Positions 7,253 through 17,044 of a DNA stretch of 64,000 nt are shown in pieces (the stretch's first letter is position 1; every line of letters begins with the position of its first letter). Under the pieces are notes generated by a model. That model was not told the origin of the DNA. It made no database searches and saw nothing but the letters and a program-made list of their open reading frames with translations. Where the stretch lies: the NCBI GenBank assembly GCA_938091165.1, contig CALKNK010000043.1:1-64000 (forward strand), given 5' to 3'. A program made the position numbers and the translations under genes. This DNA comes from an uncultured Ilumatobacter sp. GTDB taxonomy: Bacteria; Actinomycetota; Acidimicrobiia; Acidimicrobiales; Ilumatobacteraceae.

Positions 7253-9388
7253 TCAGACGTTGGCCGACATCTGGAATCCTGCGTCCCCTGGAGTCGAGCC
7301 GTTGCCACCGCTACCTGCAGTGCCTGCGACGAACTCAGCGGCGTCTAAAACCTGATTCGCAGTACTGTCGTCGAACCATCCATATGACGAGCCGCCCGAG
7401 GCACCGGCACCAGCGTTGGCGTTCACATCGTTGGCGGGCATCCCTCCAGCGCCACCACGCCGCCCGTCCCCATCTGAACCGCCGAGGCCTGACGCGCCAC
7501 CGACGCCCCCATCAGCCCCCTTACCACCGTTGCTACCGCGCACCGTGGTGGCCGCTACCTCAACGAGAACGACCCGAGTGGTCAACATGCCCAACGAGGG
7601 GCCCCCCGCTCCGCCGCCACCCTGGCCACCGGTTCCGCCAGCGCCACCACCGCCACCACCACCGCCACCACCGTCGGCGAGCAGTCCGCCAGCACCTTCG
7701 GCGCCATCACCACCGCCACCACCGACTTGAGCGATGGTCGCAAATGCCCCTAAGCCGCCGTCTCCCCCGCGCCCGCCAGCGACCAGCGACTCAATGACGA
7801 CCAAACGTTCAACGCCGACTGTCCACAGTCCAATCGATCCTCCACCGCCGCCACCTGGCGCTGCACCCGCAGTGGCTGCGCCACCGGCACCGCCCCCGCC
7901 GCCGCCACCGCCGCTAACAAGAAGCGGTCCGTTGCCACCACCGCCGCCCGATCCACCTGAGCCAGGCGACCCAGCTTCGCCACTGACGCCCCCGCGCCCA
8001 ACCGGCACCGTCGCATTCTCATCGGACTGGGCCACGCCGACACCGCCACTGCCACCCGATCCTCCGTTGCCCCCTGCGCCGCCGCTCCCTACCTGACCAT
8101 CAGGCGAGCCATCTAACCCGCCCGCACCACCATTCGGAGCGCTGGCTCCGCCACCGGCATTCCCGCCCGTGCCACCACGACCGCCACCGGTGGAACCAGA
8201 ACCACCGCCAGCACCGGCGTCACGGCCGCTTGCGTTCCCACCGACCGATGCGGTGTCGGCTGGGGCCCCAACGGTTATGCCATCGCCACCACCGCCGCCA
8301 CGTGCGGCATTGATGGTCGATCGTTCGATCCGTACCTCGGTCGCACCACTGACAAAGATGCCTGAGCTCATGCCGCCTGAACTTCCATCCACGCCGCCGC
8401 CACCGTCACCACCGACGATCCGACTGTCGAGCACGCTGATCGCGCCCGCATCTTGGACCAGCACACCCGCTGAGTTGCTGCCCACTGCAGCGTCGCTAGC
8501 CGTGACCTCAATCGCCGACAGCCAGCGCTCGGACGACCCTGCTGCACGAATCGCGATCGCTGCTCCATCAATGACAACACGCTGATTCACGTTGCGCATC
8601 CAATCCTCATCGAACCCCCCGTAGAGGCTCATCCCATCGCTCAATTCGAGGGAGGCTGCCGTCGTGTCATAAGTCCCCACGCTGCGCACGTAAACGTCCC
8701 TTCCTCGGGCCAACTGGACGGCCACGGCCAAGCTACGCATGGGGGCATCAATCGACCCAGCAGCCAGATCGTCGCCACGTTCACCGTCGACGAACACCGC
8801 TTGATCTACGTCTTCCAACACTCGAACAATGACATCGTCTGTTGCGACTCCATCGGTGCCGGCAACCTCAAGCGTGAACGCAAGCGTAGAAACATCCAGC
8901 GGCGCAATCGCGGCCACTTCGATGCCGAGCAAACTGCCAAGGCCAGCTGTGACGTCCGGGCCAGCAGTTTGCGTCCAACGAACAGCTCCATCTGGTGTTC
9001 CCTCGGCGAGATTCTCAGCGGTCAGCACGAACTCGGCCGCTCGATCGACAAGCAGATCTTCTCCCGCCTCTGCGTTTGCTGGCAGCAGCAGTGTGGTTGA
9101 CGGCGTTGTTGTTGTCGCAGACGCAGTGGTGGTCGCCGCGGCTTGCGTCACGGTCGTCACTGGTTTGCTGGTTGACTGCGCTGCCGGGAGCACAGTTGAC
9201 GATGGCGCAACACCGTTGCCACCCTGAGAAGTGACGAACGTGACTATGCCAGCAATCAACACAAGCACTGCAGTGACGCTCAACGCAATCAGAACATTGC
9301 GATGACGCTCTTCTTGCGTTCTGACCGGCGGCCGACCAGCGGGGCCGTCGGTGACCGCTGACCGTTCTGCATTCCAGTCTTTTGTCAT
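7253..9388 (-). CDS. membrane-anchored surface protein with long polyglycine region
   Basis: A 711-residue protein of unknown function. In order: a charged cytoplasmic tail (1-30), one membrane helix (about 31-53, VLIALSVTAVLVLIAG), a Ser/Thr/Ala linker (60-105), and an Ig/PKD- or REJ-like segment (RWTQTAGPDV ... LEVAGTD). A right-handed beta-helix-like part follows (DDLAAGSIDAPMRSLAVAVQ ... MSLYGGFDEDW), then roughly 330 residues dominated by GG, GGG, GAGG and GSGG. The type II topology puts the glycine region outside the cell. The glycine part recalls mycobacterial PGRS proteins and adhesin-like collagenous tails, but no PE domain is present, so this is analogy only. AGGAG lies about 10 nt before the ATG. 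Confidence 0.82.
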   Translation of the reverse strand: MTKDWNAERSAVTDGPAGRPPVRTQEERHRNVLIALSVTAVLVLIAGIVTFVTSQGGNGVAPSSTVLPAAQSTSKPVTTVTQAAATTTASATTTTPSTTLLLPANAEAGEDLLVDRAAEFVLTAENLAEGTPDGAVRWTQTAGPDVTAGLGSLLGIEVAAIAPLDVSTLAFTLEVAGTDGVATDDVIVRVLEDVDQAVFVDGERGDDLAAGSIDAPMRSLAVAVQLARGRDVYVRSVGTYDTTAASLELSDGMSLYGGFDEDWMRNVNQRVVIDGAAIAIRAAGSSERWLSAIEVTASDAAVGSNSAGVLVQDAGAISVLDSRIVGGDGGGGVDGSSGGMSSGIFVSGATEVRIERSTINAARGGGGGDGITVGAPADTASVGGNASGRDAGAGGGSGSTGGGRGGTGGNAGGGASAPNGGAGGLDGSPDGQVGSGGAGGNGGSGGSGGVGVAQSDENATVPVGRGGVSGEAGSPGSGGSGGGGGNGPLLVSGGGGGGGGAGGAATAGAAPGGGGGGSIGLWTVGVERLVVIESLVAGGRGGDGGLGAFATIAQVGGGGGDGAEGAGGLLADGGGGGGGGGGAGGTGGQGGGGAGGPSLGMLTTRVVLVEVAATTVRGSNGGKGADGGVGGASGLGGSDGDGRRGGAGGMPANDVNANAGAGASGGSSYGWFDDSTANQVLDAAEFVAGTAGSGGNGSTPGDAGFQMSANV

Positions 9389-9473
9389 TGTCGTCAGTCT
9401 CCTGCGTTCTCAAACGGTAACCACGAGATGTCCTCAACAGGTGTAAGTGGCAAGGCAGAATCGGCCTGCGCCC

Positions 9474-10715
9474 TCAGATGAGCTGCTGTCGAAGAAATCC
9501 CAGTGCCGTGATGACAGAGAACTGCCGCATCAACTCGCGTACACTCGGCATGTTGGCCTGCCTGACCTCCTCGAAGCCCGGCCCGACCATACCGACAAAG
9601 AGTGTTCCGACAGGCTGTCCATCCTGTTCTGCAGGGCCAGCCACGCCAGTCAACGACAGCCCGATATCGGCGCCCAATCGATTGCGTACACCCACTGCCA
9701 TCTGTCGTGCCGCAATTTCGTTAACCACTGGTCCCTCGCTTACACCAAGCAGGCTTTGCTTAACTTCCGTGGCGTAGCTGATGACTCCACCTCGGAACAC
9801 GTCGCTTGCACCTGGGATATCAGTGAGTCGTCCACCAACGAGACCACCTGTAACGGATTCGGCGACTGCAAGAGTCAGACCCCGCTCGCGACACAGGTCA
9901 AGCACGACCGATTCCATCGTGTCATCGTCCGTTCCAAAAATCAGGTCGTCAATCTCATGACGAACCACCGCCTCCCACTGATCCAGTTGCGCACTGCAAC
10001 CGATACGCGTTGCATCTTTCGCAGTCAGACGAACTTTTAGACCATTCCAACCGCTAGCGAGGAAAGCCAACGTCGGAGTATCTGACGTTTCGAGCTGCTC
10101 GATGACCTGCTCAAGTTTCTCGTTTAGACCGCTCTCACTCTCACCCCAGGTTCGCAGCACTCGCGAGGCAATGACCGCCGTCTCACCGCTGCGCTCAAGC
10201 AGATCAGGGACGATTGCGCGTTCAAGCATGTCGCGCATCTCATGCGGCACGCCAGGGACCGCATAAATCACTTTGTCGAAGCCCTGATGAGTAATCGGAC
10301 AAATCAGCCCCGGCGCAGTGCCTCGGGTCTGGGCAATGACCGCAGCCCCGACCGGAACCTCGGCCTGGCGGCGATTGTTCTCAGCCATCTTCCGGCCGCG
10401 GGACTCAAACATCTGTCGAATCGTGTCGACGACGATCGCATCTTCGACCAGCTCAACGCCCATCACATTAGCGATGGCATTACGAGTCAAATCGTCGTGT
10501 GTTGGTCCCAGGCCCCCGCACACGATGACTGCATCAGCGTCGACGAGCATGTCACTGAGCTGCGCCTCAATGCGGTTGACGTTGTCGCCGACCTTGACCT
10601 GCACAAGTGAATCAATGCCGTTTGCAGCTAGTTCGCCGCCGATCCACGCTGAATTCGAGTCGATGATCTGGCCGAGAAGGAGTTCGGTACCGACGGCGAG
10701 GACATCACAGCGCAT
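9474..10715 (-). CDS. cinA: CinA family nicotinamide-nucleotide amidohydrolase
   Basis: A 413-residue two-domain protein. The N-terminal half is a MoCF/COG1058-type pyrophosphatase domain (AVGTELLLGQIIDSNS, VCGGLGPTHDD). The C-terminal half is the NMN deamidase domain with AVAESVTGGLVGGRLTD and VISYATEVKQSLLGV. The enzyme recycles nicotinamide mononucleotide in the pyridine nucleotide cycle; some homologues also hydrolyse ADP-ribose. It ends a minus-strand run with rimO and pgsA, a common actinobacterial order that usually continues into recA; here a polyglycine surface-protein gene follows instead. It is full length for the family. Confidence 0.93.
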   Translation of the reverse strand: MRCDVLAVGTELLLGQIIDSNSAWIGGELAANGIDSLVQVKVGDNVNRIEAQLSDMLVDADAVIVCGGLGPTHDDLTRNAIANVMGVELVEDAIVVDTIRQMFESRGRKMAENNRRQAEVPVGAAVIAQTRGTAPGLICPITHQGFDKVIYAVPGVPHEMRDMLERAIVPDLLERSGETAVIASRVLRTWGESESGLNEKLEQVIEQLETSDTPTLAFLASGWNGLKVRLTAKDATRIGCSAQLDQWEAVVRHEIDDLIFGTDDDTMESVVLDLCRERGLTLAVAESVTGGLVGGRLTDIPGASDVFRGGVISYATEVKQSLLGVSEGPVVNEIAARQMAVGVRNRLGADIGLSLTGVAGPAEQDGQPVGTLFVGMVGPGFEEVRQANMPSVRELMRQFSVITALGFLRQQLI

Positions 10716-10769
10716 TGACTCAGTGTGTCAGGATTAACGGACTGGTTGTGACGTGGTTGACGCCACGTC

Positions 10770-11360
10770 TCAGGTACTGATCGGTGTTACTGACGACGCG
10801 TTCTTTGAGTTACGTGCAGAATGGAGATACTGCGCAGCGCTGACGAGAGCCAACACGACCGCCACCCAGAGCAGACTCTTCCAAAGCCAGGTGGCATTCA
10901 ACGCCGTCCACGGCAGCAGAGCAAACCCGACAGCGAGCTGCTGAGCGAACGTTTTGTACTTCGCCAGTTGTGACGCGGGAACACTGATGCCCTTGCCGCT
11001 TACCACGACGCGGTAAACGCTGATGATCAGCTCCCGCGCAGCGATAATGATGACTGGCACCACCCAGAACACTCCTGTGCTGACCAAGGTAAACATTGCC
11101 CCGAGCACAAGCACTTTGTCCGCAAGCGGATCAAGAAACGCTCCGGCCGCGGTGGGGCCTCTGCGTCGAGCAACGAACCCGTCAATGCCGTCACTGAAGC
11201 ACAGCAAAAACCAAAAACTAAATGCGATCCAGGCTCCGCCTGGGTGATCAGGGATTATCCAGAACATCACCGGCGAAAGCAGAAGCCGGGCGGTCGTGAT
11301 CGCGTTGGCCCAACTCGCGATTGACAACCCGTCGCTCGGCGCCGCCGGGATCGCGTTCAT
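10770..11360 (-). CDS. pgsA: CDP-diacylglycerol--glycerol-3-phosphate 3-phosphatidyltransferase
   Basis: A 196-residue integral membrane enzyme of phosphatidylglycerol synthesis. It transfers phosphatidyl from CDP-diacylglycerol to glycerol-3-phosphate. The CDP-alcohol phosphotransferase signature is visible as DGIDGFVARRRG ... GAFLDPLADK, within a protein of four to five hydrophobic segments. The start is placed at the ATG at 11360, which overlaps the rimO stop by one base (TGATG), giving translational coupling; an in-frame codon at 11381 is the alternative. Related actinobacterial enzymes make phosphatidylinositol phosphate or cardiolipin, but the position next to rimO and cinA supports PgsA. 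Confidence 0.9.
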   Translation of the reverse strand: MNAIPAAPSDGLSIASWANAITTARLLLSPVMFWIIPDHPGGAWIAFSFWFLLCFSDGIDGFVARRRGPTAAGAFLDPLADKVLVLGAMFTLVSTGVFWVVPVIIIAARELIISVYRVVVSGKGISVPASQLAKYKTFAQQLAVGFALLPWTALNATWLWKSLLWVAVVLALVSAAQYLHSARNSKNASSVTPIST

Positions 11361-12721
11361 CAGCGCTCGCCAGCCTCGCACTCGTCGAGCAGCGAAACGT
11401 CGACTCCGGCGGCTAGGAGATCGGGTCCCAACGCATCGACAATCTCGACGTCGACAAACTCTCCCACCGGGACATTCTGCCCGACGTACACGATGCCATC
11501 GATTTCGGGCGCCTCGCGATGGCTCCGGCCGATACCCTCACTGTCGACCAACACGTTCATCGTTGAGCCAATTAGGTCATCTCGACGGGCTGCGGTGATG
11601 TTGTCCTGAAGAGACCTCAGCTCGCCGAGCCGCTCGTGCATCAAACCGTCAGGGACGACTCCTTCACCATGGGCGATTAGGTCGGCGGCATAGGTGCCAG
11701 CTTCGTTGCTGTAGGAAAAAAAGCCGCACCAGTCGAGCTGCGCCTCTTCAACGAAGCGCAGCAACTGGTCGTGATCTTCTTCTGTTTCGCTGGGGTACCC
11801 GACAATGAAGTTACTGCGGAACGCTGCGTCTGGCTCACGTTTGCGGATGTCAGCGATACGGTCGAGGAATCGCTGGCCATCACCCCAACGACGCATCTTT
11901 CGCAGTAGCGGCTTACTGACATGCTGCAGTGATAGATCGAAGTACGGGACGCCTGTCTGACAGATCGAGTCGATCAATCCGTCGGTGAGATCGCTCGGGT
12001 ACAGATAGAGCAATCGGACTCGATCGACTTTGGCGGCCACGGCATTGAGCAGCGGGACGATCGAGCCAGCGCCCATCTCATCGGGACGGTCCTTGCCGTA
12101 GGACGCTAGGTCTTGGGCGACCAACACGATTTCGCGTGCTTGCAACTGCTCAACTTCAGCGAGAATTGCAGAGACGTCACGGCTGCGCTGCGGACCTCGG
12201 AAACTCGGAATTGCACAAAACCCACACGAGCGGTCGCAGCCTTCAGCAATTTTAATGTAGGCCCACGGGACTGCGGACTTCGGTCGCGGCAAGTTGAGTA
12301 AATCGAACTTCGGCAGCGGCGCTTCCGACACTGGGATCAACTTGCGAGAGCCAGCACCTCGGCTCGGCACTTCTCGGCCATCGCGTTCAGTGGTCTCAAT
12401 GTTGAATGCCTGACCGAACCCGGCAACCTGGTCGACCTCTGGCAATTCGGCGGCGAGTTCGTCTCCGTAGCGTTCGGCCATGCAGCCGGTAACCACCAGC
12501 TTGGATCCGTCAAGGCGCTGCTCGTCAAGGTCAAGGATTGTGTCAATTGATTCTCGACGCGCCTCGTCGATAAAAGCGCATGTGTTCACGACGACGAGAT
12601 CCGCCGCACCTGCGTCATCAGTCGGCTCCATGCCGTCTGCGAGCAACGCTCCGACAAGCTTGTCGGAGTCGACCTCGTTCTTCGGACAGCCCAAGGTCTC
12701 GACATAGAACCGCTGCGCCAT
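11360..12721 (-). CDS. rimO: ribosomal protein S12 methylthiotransferase RimO
   Basis: A 453-residue radical-SAM methylthiotransferase that modifies the conserved aspartate of ribosomal protein S12. Three N-terminal cluster cysteines are visible at about 12, 48 and 80 (TLGCPKN, NTCAFID, TGCMAE). The radical-SAM motif CDRSCGFC is at 162-169, and a C-terminal TRAM-type beta domain follows. The start is the ATG at 12721 (MAQRFYVETLGCPKN), preceded at 7 nt by TAACGT, a good leaderless -10 box. An upstream in-frame start at 12781 would add unrelated residues. TGATG overlap links it to pgsA. Confidence 0.95.
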   Translation of the reverse strand: MAQRFYVETLGCPKNEVDSDKLVGALLADGMEPTDDAGAADLVVVNTCAFIDEARRESIDTILDLDEQRLDGSKLVVTGCMAERYGDELAAELPEVDQVAGFGQAFNIETTERDGREVPSRGAGSRKLIPVSEAPLPKFDLLNLPRPKSAVPWAYIKIAEGCDRSCGFCAIPSFRGPQRSRDVSAILAEVEQLQAREIVLVAQDLASYGKDRPDEMGAGSIVPLLNAVAAKVDRVRLLYLYPSDLTDGLIDSICQTGVPYFDLSLQHVSKPLLRKMRRWGDGQRFLDRIADIRKREPDAAFRSNFIVGYPSETEEDHDQLLRFVEEAQLDWCGFFSYSNEAGTYAADLIAHGEGVVPDGLMHERLGELRSLQDNITAARRDDLIGSTMNVLVDSEGIGRSHREAPEIDGIVYVGQNVPVGEFVDVEIVDALGPDLLAAGVDVSLLDECEAGER

Positions 12722-12728
12722 CCCCGCG

Positions 12729-12734
12729 ACGTTA
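12729..12734 (-). promoter_or_regulatory. -10 box (TAACGT) for leaderless rimO mRNA
   Basis: TAACGT ends 7 nt before the rimO ATG, leaving no room for a ribosome-binding site. This matches the TAnnnT rule for actinobacterial leaderless promoters. Confidence 0.55.
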
Positions 12735-12816
12735 TCTGCCCTGGTGCTCGCTCGCTGAGTGGGTCCCAACGCAAGCGGCATGCCGTCTTGCCGAGGCCCG
12801 TAAGCGCATCGGACAA

Positions 12817-13749
12817 CTACTGATGTGCGAGTAGCAGCCCCAAACGCGGCCAGCGGAATGAAACCAGCTTGCCCGTCCCTGACAACGTGACGAACGCGGT
12901 GGTCATATCGTCACCGCCAAAACAGATATTGGTGGTGAACATGTCGCCGGTGGCGTGGTGCTCGGTGTGTTGACCGTCCGGGGAGATTGCCGTGATTCCA
13001 CCGTTCAACAACGTGGCAACGCACACCCAGCCGTCGCGATCGACGGCGAGCGAATCAAGGAGTTGATGCCCAGGCAATCCGTGCAGAACCGAAGTACGCC
13101 GACTCGGGACAAGGCGCCCCGGCTGCTCAAGCTGACGTTCGAACACGCGGCCCGTATGCGTTTCGGCCCAGTAGAGCGCCGTTCCCTCCGGCGAGAGGCC
13201 GATGCCGTTCGGACTGTTTACCGGGAAGATCGACTCGGTAATCTCAGACCCGTCGCAAGCTGCGTGGTAAATCGCTGTTAGATCCGCTTTTCTGGCGTTG
13301 TTGTCGCGGATGCCGTGATCGGTGAACCAAAATCCCCCGTGACCGTCCATCACTAGGTCGTTTGGGGCACGGAGTGGTCGGCCATTACACTCAGTGAATA
13401 GATCGGTGACGGTCCCGTCGCTCAGGTCAACGCGCTGGATTTTGCCACCAAGATATCGGCTCGGGTCGAACGACCCAGGCTGTGAGCGTCCGTTGCGTTC
13501 GATCGGTGTAAAGCATCCGCCGTTGTTGCACAGATAGATCGCACCGTCGGGTCCGATGGCTGCGCCGTTTGGACCACCAGGCGTTTCCGCTACGCGCTCC
13601 TTGGTGCCGTCAGGCCAGACACGAGTGAGGCATTCGGAGAACATCTCAACCACGATCACCGAGCCATCCGGCATTGCGATCGGGCCCTCCGGAAAGCGTA
13701 AACCGGCTGTGATCTCGGTGAGTTCCGGCTTCAGGTCGATATGTGCCAT
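12817..13749 (-). CDS. SMP-30/gluconolactonase family protein
   Basis: A protein of about 310 residues with the six-bladed beta-propeller pattern of the SMP-30/gluconolaconase/LRE family. Visible blocks are FPEGPIAMPDGSVIVVEM, GGPNGAAIGPDG, APNDLVMDGHGGFWFTD and NSPNGIGLSPEGTALYWAET, the last holding the Asn and Asp that usually bind the catalytic divalent metal. Typical reactions are hydrolysis of sugar lactones; the substrate here is unknown. No signal peptide is seen. The start is placed at ATG 13749 (MAHIDLKPE); ATG 13761 is also possible. It sits between ftsK and rimO on the same strand, an insertion into an otherwise conserved gene order. Confidence 0.88.
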   Translation of the reverse strand: MAHIDLKPELTEITAGLRFPEGPIAMPDGSVIVVEMFSECLTRVWPDGTKERVAETPGGPNGAAIGPDGAIYLCNNGGCFTPIERNGRSQPGSFDPSRYLGGKIQRVDLSDGTVTDLFTECNGRPLRAPNDLVMDGHGGFWFTDHGIRDNNARKADLTAIYHAACDGSEITESIFPVNSPNGIGLSPEGTALYWAETHTGRVFERQLEQPGRLVPSRRTSVLHGLPGHQLLDSLAVDRDGWVCVATLLNGGITAISPDGQHTEHHATGDMFTTNICFGGDDMTTAFVTLSGTGKLVSFRWPRLGLLLAHQ

Positions 13750-13790
13750 GACTGAAGCCAATCACACTGGCGCAAGCCGACGCTCACCCG

Positions 13791-16433
13791 TCAGAGCTGG
13801 CCATTTTGCTGCAGCAGTTCGAACTCTTCGACCGTCATCAGAACCGAGCGGGCCTTTGAGCCCTCACTTGGACCGACAACGCCACGTGTTTCGAGCAGGT
13901 CCATAATGCGACCTGCCCGAGCGAAGCCGACTTTGAGCTTTCGTTGCAACATTGACGTTGACCCCAGTTGGCTGCGCACGACGAGCTCCATTGCCTGGCG
14001 CATCATCACAGTGTCCTCGTCCTCTTCGCCTGCGGAGAATGCATTGGCGTCGGAGGTGAGATCCATTGTTCCCGTCGACATTGGAGCGACCCCCGGCGCT
14101 CCGAGCGCTGGCGGCACCAGAGCGGCCTGATCAATGCCTGCAAAACCGTTGGCGTCAGCGGTTGGGGCGTCTTCACCATCTTCGACCGCTGCAGAGTGAA
14201 TCGGCTCCGGCGCCTGAGCACGCCAGTGGGCCACGACCTTGCGAACCTCTTCTTCGGTGATGAACGCGCCTTGGATGCGGTTGGCAACTGAGGAGTTGCC
14301 CGGCAAAAGCAGCATGTCGCCTTTGCCAACAAGCTTGTCGGCGCCGGGCTGGTCAAGTATGACTCGCGAATCAGTGAGCGACGAGACGGCGAAGGCCATT
14401 CGCGCAGGGATGTTGGCTTTAATCACACCCGTGATGACGTTGACGGATGGACGCTGCGTGGCCACGATGAGATGAATCCCCACAGCGCGTGCCTTTTGAG
14501 CAATGCGGGTGATTGACTCCTCGACGTCGCGCGCTGCGACCATCATGAGGTCATTGAGTTCGTCGACCACGATGACGATGTATGGCATGTACTCATAGAC
14601 GGCAGGACTTTCAGGGTTCCAGCCAATCGGCTGCTCAATATCACCCTTTTTGAACGACTTGTTGTAGCCACCGATGTCGCGGTATCCGACCTCAGAGAGC
14701 ACGTCGTAGCGGCGCTCCATTTCCTTCACAGCCCAGCCGAGCGCGTTCGCCGCCTTCTTCGGATTGGTAACCGGCTGCGTCAGCAGATGCGGGAGGCGCT
14801 GATACTGCCCCATCTCGACTTGCTTCGGATCAATCAGTATCAGCCGCACATCATCCGGTGTCGTGCGCATCAGCAACGATGTGATGATGCAGTTGATGCC
14901 AGAGGACTTTCCGGCTCCGGTAGCACCAGCAATAAGCATGTGAGGCGTTGCAGCGAGATCGAGGAACACCGCCTTACCGGCAATGTCTTTCCCAACGGCC
15001 ACGTCGAGGGTGTTGTTCGAAGTCAACGCCTCGGGCGACACCATCAGATCGCCGAGCGCAACGAGTTGACGTTGTTGATTCGGAACCTCGACACCGATGG
15101 CCGAGCGGCCTGGAATCGGGGCGAGAATTCGCACATCGGTTGCCGCCATCGCATATGCGATGTCTTTCTGCAGGTTGGTGACTTTTGCGACCTTGACCCC
15201 AGCACCGAGCTCAAGTTCATATCGCGTGACGGTAGGGCCGACGGTCATGCCGATCAGCTCAGTATCGACGTTGTGCGATGCCAGCGATTCCTGCAGCGTC
15301 TCGCCACGCTTCTCGATGGCCTTGAGGTCCATTTTCTGCTCGCCCGCCGTGTCGAGAAACGACGTCGGCGGAAGCACCCAGTCGCCAACGTGTGTTCCAT
15401 CAGGTGAAATGTCACCTGCCTTGGACCCGCTGTGGACCTTGGGTTTTGCAGCTCGCTTTCGTTTTGGTTTCGCCGGAGCATCTTCGACCCACTCATCGCC
15501 ATCAACTTCGAAGTCGTACACCTCTGCTCCCGTGCCCAAAGTCATTGCTTCGCCGGCGACCCTAGGACCAGGAGTCTCACCAGAACTTCCATGCCCCGAT
15601 GAGTCGTAGCTGCGAAGCTCACCGCTTTCGTCGCGGTCGCTGCTGAGCGTGGAGATGTTGCTGAGACCCGACCGCGCGGCGCGTGCCATCGGGCGTAACA
15701 CTGTCGATAAAAATCCGCCGGTAGACGTCGCCATCGTGCGTAGTGACGTCTGAGTGACAATCAGCAGTCCCCCGATCAGCAACGCCACGAAGACGACAAC
15801 AGCACCGGGCGCAGCTAGCGCTGCGCTCAGAGGCTCGGCCGCTAACGCGCCAAGCCAGCCACCCGCAGTTTCGAGATCGTCAACGTCGGCGGAGATTTTG
15901 TCCGGCCCGCGCACAATATGCAGTAGGCCGAGAATTGAAATTCCAACGAGAGCCCATCCAAGCATCAGCCGGATCGGACTGAACGAACGACCGCGTTTGA
16001 CAACAGCGATTCCCGCCGCGATCAACACGAGCGGCACGGCTAGACGTCCGAGACCCGAAAACCACCCAATGACTGTTTCAATACCGCGGCCGAGCGGACC
16101 GGCGAGATCCACATAGACGGCGAGCGCGGTGAGCACTCCGGCGCCAATCATGCCGAGGCCGAGCAACTCGTGTTCACGACCGTCGACAGCGCCACGCAAC
16201 TCGGCAGCGGCGCGATCGCTGCGCGTCAGCCCCAGCGGGGTCTGGTCGCGCACTGATGCGGTCCGCTGACGCTCACCGGCCGGCATCACCTCGGTGGGAT
16301 CAGCGCTCTGCGATTTGTTCGAACCGGCTGACCGAGTGGTCTTGGCTAACCGAGACGACGCATTAACGCTCGTTGAACGCTTACCAGGCGCCTTCTTGGC
16401 GGACTTTTTTTTGGACGGACCCCAGGTGGACAT
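13791..16433 (-). CDS. ftsK: DNA translocase FtsK/SpoIIIE
   Basis: An 880-residue septal DNA pump that clears chromosomes from the division plane. It has a basic N-terminal tail with lysine runs and four membrane helices (about 92-111, 127-146, 156-174, 208-228). An acidic and Ser-rich linker follows, then the alpha/beta motor with Walker A AGATGAGKSSG near 503-513 and Walker B IVVDELNDLMM. The C-terminal winged-helix gamma domain (MELVVRSQLGSTSMLQRKLK ... MDLLETRGVVGP) reads KOPS-type sites. The start is the ATG at 16433 (MSTWGPSKKK) rather than the GTG 12 bases upstream. It is full length. Confidence 0.96.
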   Translation of the reverse strand: MSTWGPSKKKSAKKAPGKRSTSVNASSRLAKTTRSAGSNKSQSADPTEVMPAGERQRTASVRDQTPLGLTRSDRAAAELRGAVDGREHELLGLGMIGAGVLTALAVYVDLAGPLGRGIETVIGWFSGLGRLAVPLVLIAAGIAVVKRGRSFSPIRLMLGWALVGISILGLLHIVRGPDKISADVDDLETAGGWLGALAAEPLSAALAAPGAVVVFVALLIGGLLIVTQTSLRTMATSTGGFLSTVLRPMARAARSGLSNISTLSSDRDESGELRSYDSSGHGSSGETPGPRVAGEAMTLGTGAEVYDFEVDGDEWVEDAPAKPKRKRAAKPKVHSGSKAGDISPDGTHVGDWVLPPTSFLDTAGEQKMDLKAIEKRGETLQESLASHNVDTELIGMTVGPTVTRYELELGAGVKVAKVTNLQKDIAYAMAATDVRILAPIPGRSAIGVEVPNQQRQLVALGDLMVSPEALTSNNTLDVAVGKDIAGKAVFLDLAATPHMLIAGATGAGKSSGINCIITSLLMRTTPDDVRLILIDPKQVEMGQYQRLPHLLTQPVTNPKKAANALGWAVKEMERRYDVLSEVGYRDIGGYNKSFKKGDIEQPIGWNPESPAVYEYMPYIVIVVDELNDLMMVAARDVEESITRIAQKARAVGIHLIVATQRPSVNVITGVIKANIPARMAFAVSSLTDSRVILDQPGADKLVGKGDMLLLPGNSSVANRIQGAFITEEEVRKVVAHWRAQAPEPIHSAAVEDGEDAPTADANGFAGIDQAALVPPALGAPGVAPMSTGTMDLTSDANAFSAGEEDEDTVMMRQAMELVVRSQLGSTSMLQRKLKVGFARAGRIMDLLETRGVVGPSEGSKARSVLMTVEEFELLQQNGQL

Positions 16434-16522
16434 GGCAGATACCACCGTACCAACCCAGTGTCATGACGGTCAGCGACCCGGCGAAGAACGCCCGTTCGGC
16501 CTCTGCCCGCTTGTTGGTCAAG

Positions 16523-17044
16523 TCACAGTGGACGGACCTCAATCACTGCGCCGGATGGCGCCACGACGATGTCGAGAACCCCGCCCTGAGCCGACCGGGC
16601 GGAAACTACGTAGCGGACGAATCCACCAGGCCCACCTTCGATACTGAGGGCATCGATTGATGCCGTCGGAAGGTCGGCAGCGACGCCTGCAAGAATTTTC
16701 TTGTCATCGAAATCGAGAGCTGCGGCAGTAAAAGTTTGGCCAGCGGCCCCGTCGATTCTCGGTCCTGGCGCCTGCAACTCGCCTGCGAGGTAGACGTAGG
16801 GCACGGCTGCAGTTCCGTCATCGACGGCGACGAAGACGTTGGTGAGCTGGGGCGTTGCGGTGATCTCGAAGTACTCCTGGCTTCCTTGGAGCTCTGTTTC
16901 GATTGCGGCCACAGCTGCACGAATCTCGAACTCAAAGGGTGGTCCGCTCGGCGCTGCGTCAGAGTCCGCACTACCGCTGCAACCCAGAAATACGCACAGC
17001 ACAGCGACGGTGGCTAAGCATCGGGGCAACGAACTGAGGGTCAT
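16523..17044 (-). CDS. putative lipoprotein of unknown function
   Basis: A 173-residue exported protein. Residues 1-21 form a signal peptide ending in the lipobox VFLGC, with Cys22 the predicted lipidated residue, so it should sit on the outer face of the membrane. The mature part is predicted to be rich in beta strands, with no recognised domain. Its ATG overlaps the TGA of the YidB-like gene (ATGA, 17041-17044), so the two are translated together. It lies between ftsK and rnj but is not part of the usual gene set there. Confidence 0.72.
   Translation of the reverse strand: MTLSSLPRCLATVAVLCVFLGCSGSADSDAAPSGPPFEFEIRAAVAAIETELQGSQEYFEITATPQLTNVFVAVDDGTAAVPYVYLAGELQAPGPRIDGAAGQTFTAAALDFDDKKILAGVAADLPTASIDALSIEGGPGGFVRYVVSARSAQGGVLDIVVAPSGAVIEVRPL

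Noticed and set aside
7416..8585. Several plus-strand proline/serine-rich open frames
   Set aside because: They are the antisense of the GGN codons of the polyglycine gene on the minus strand, which reads as proline and alanine; not genes.
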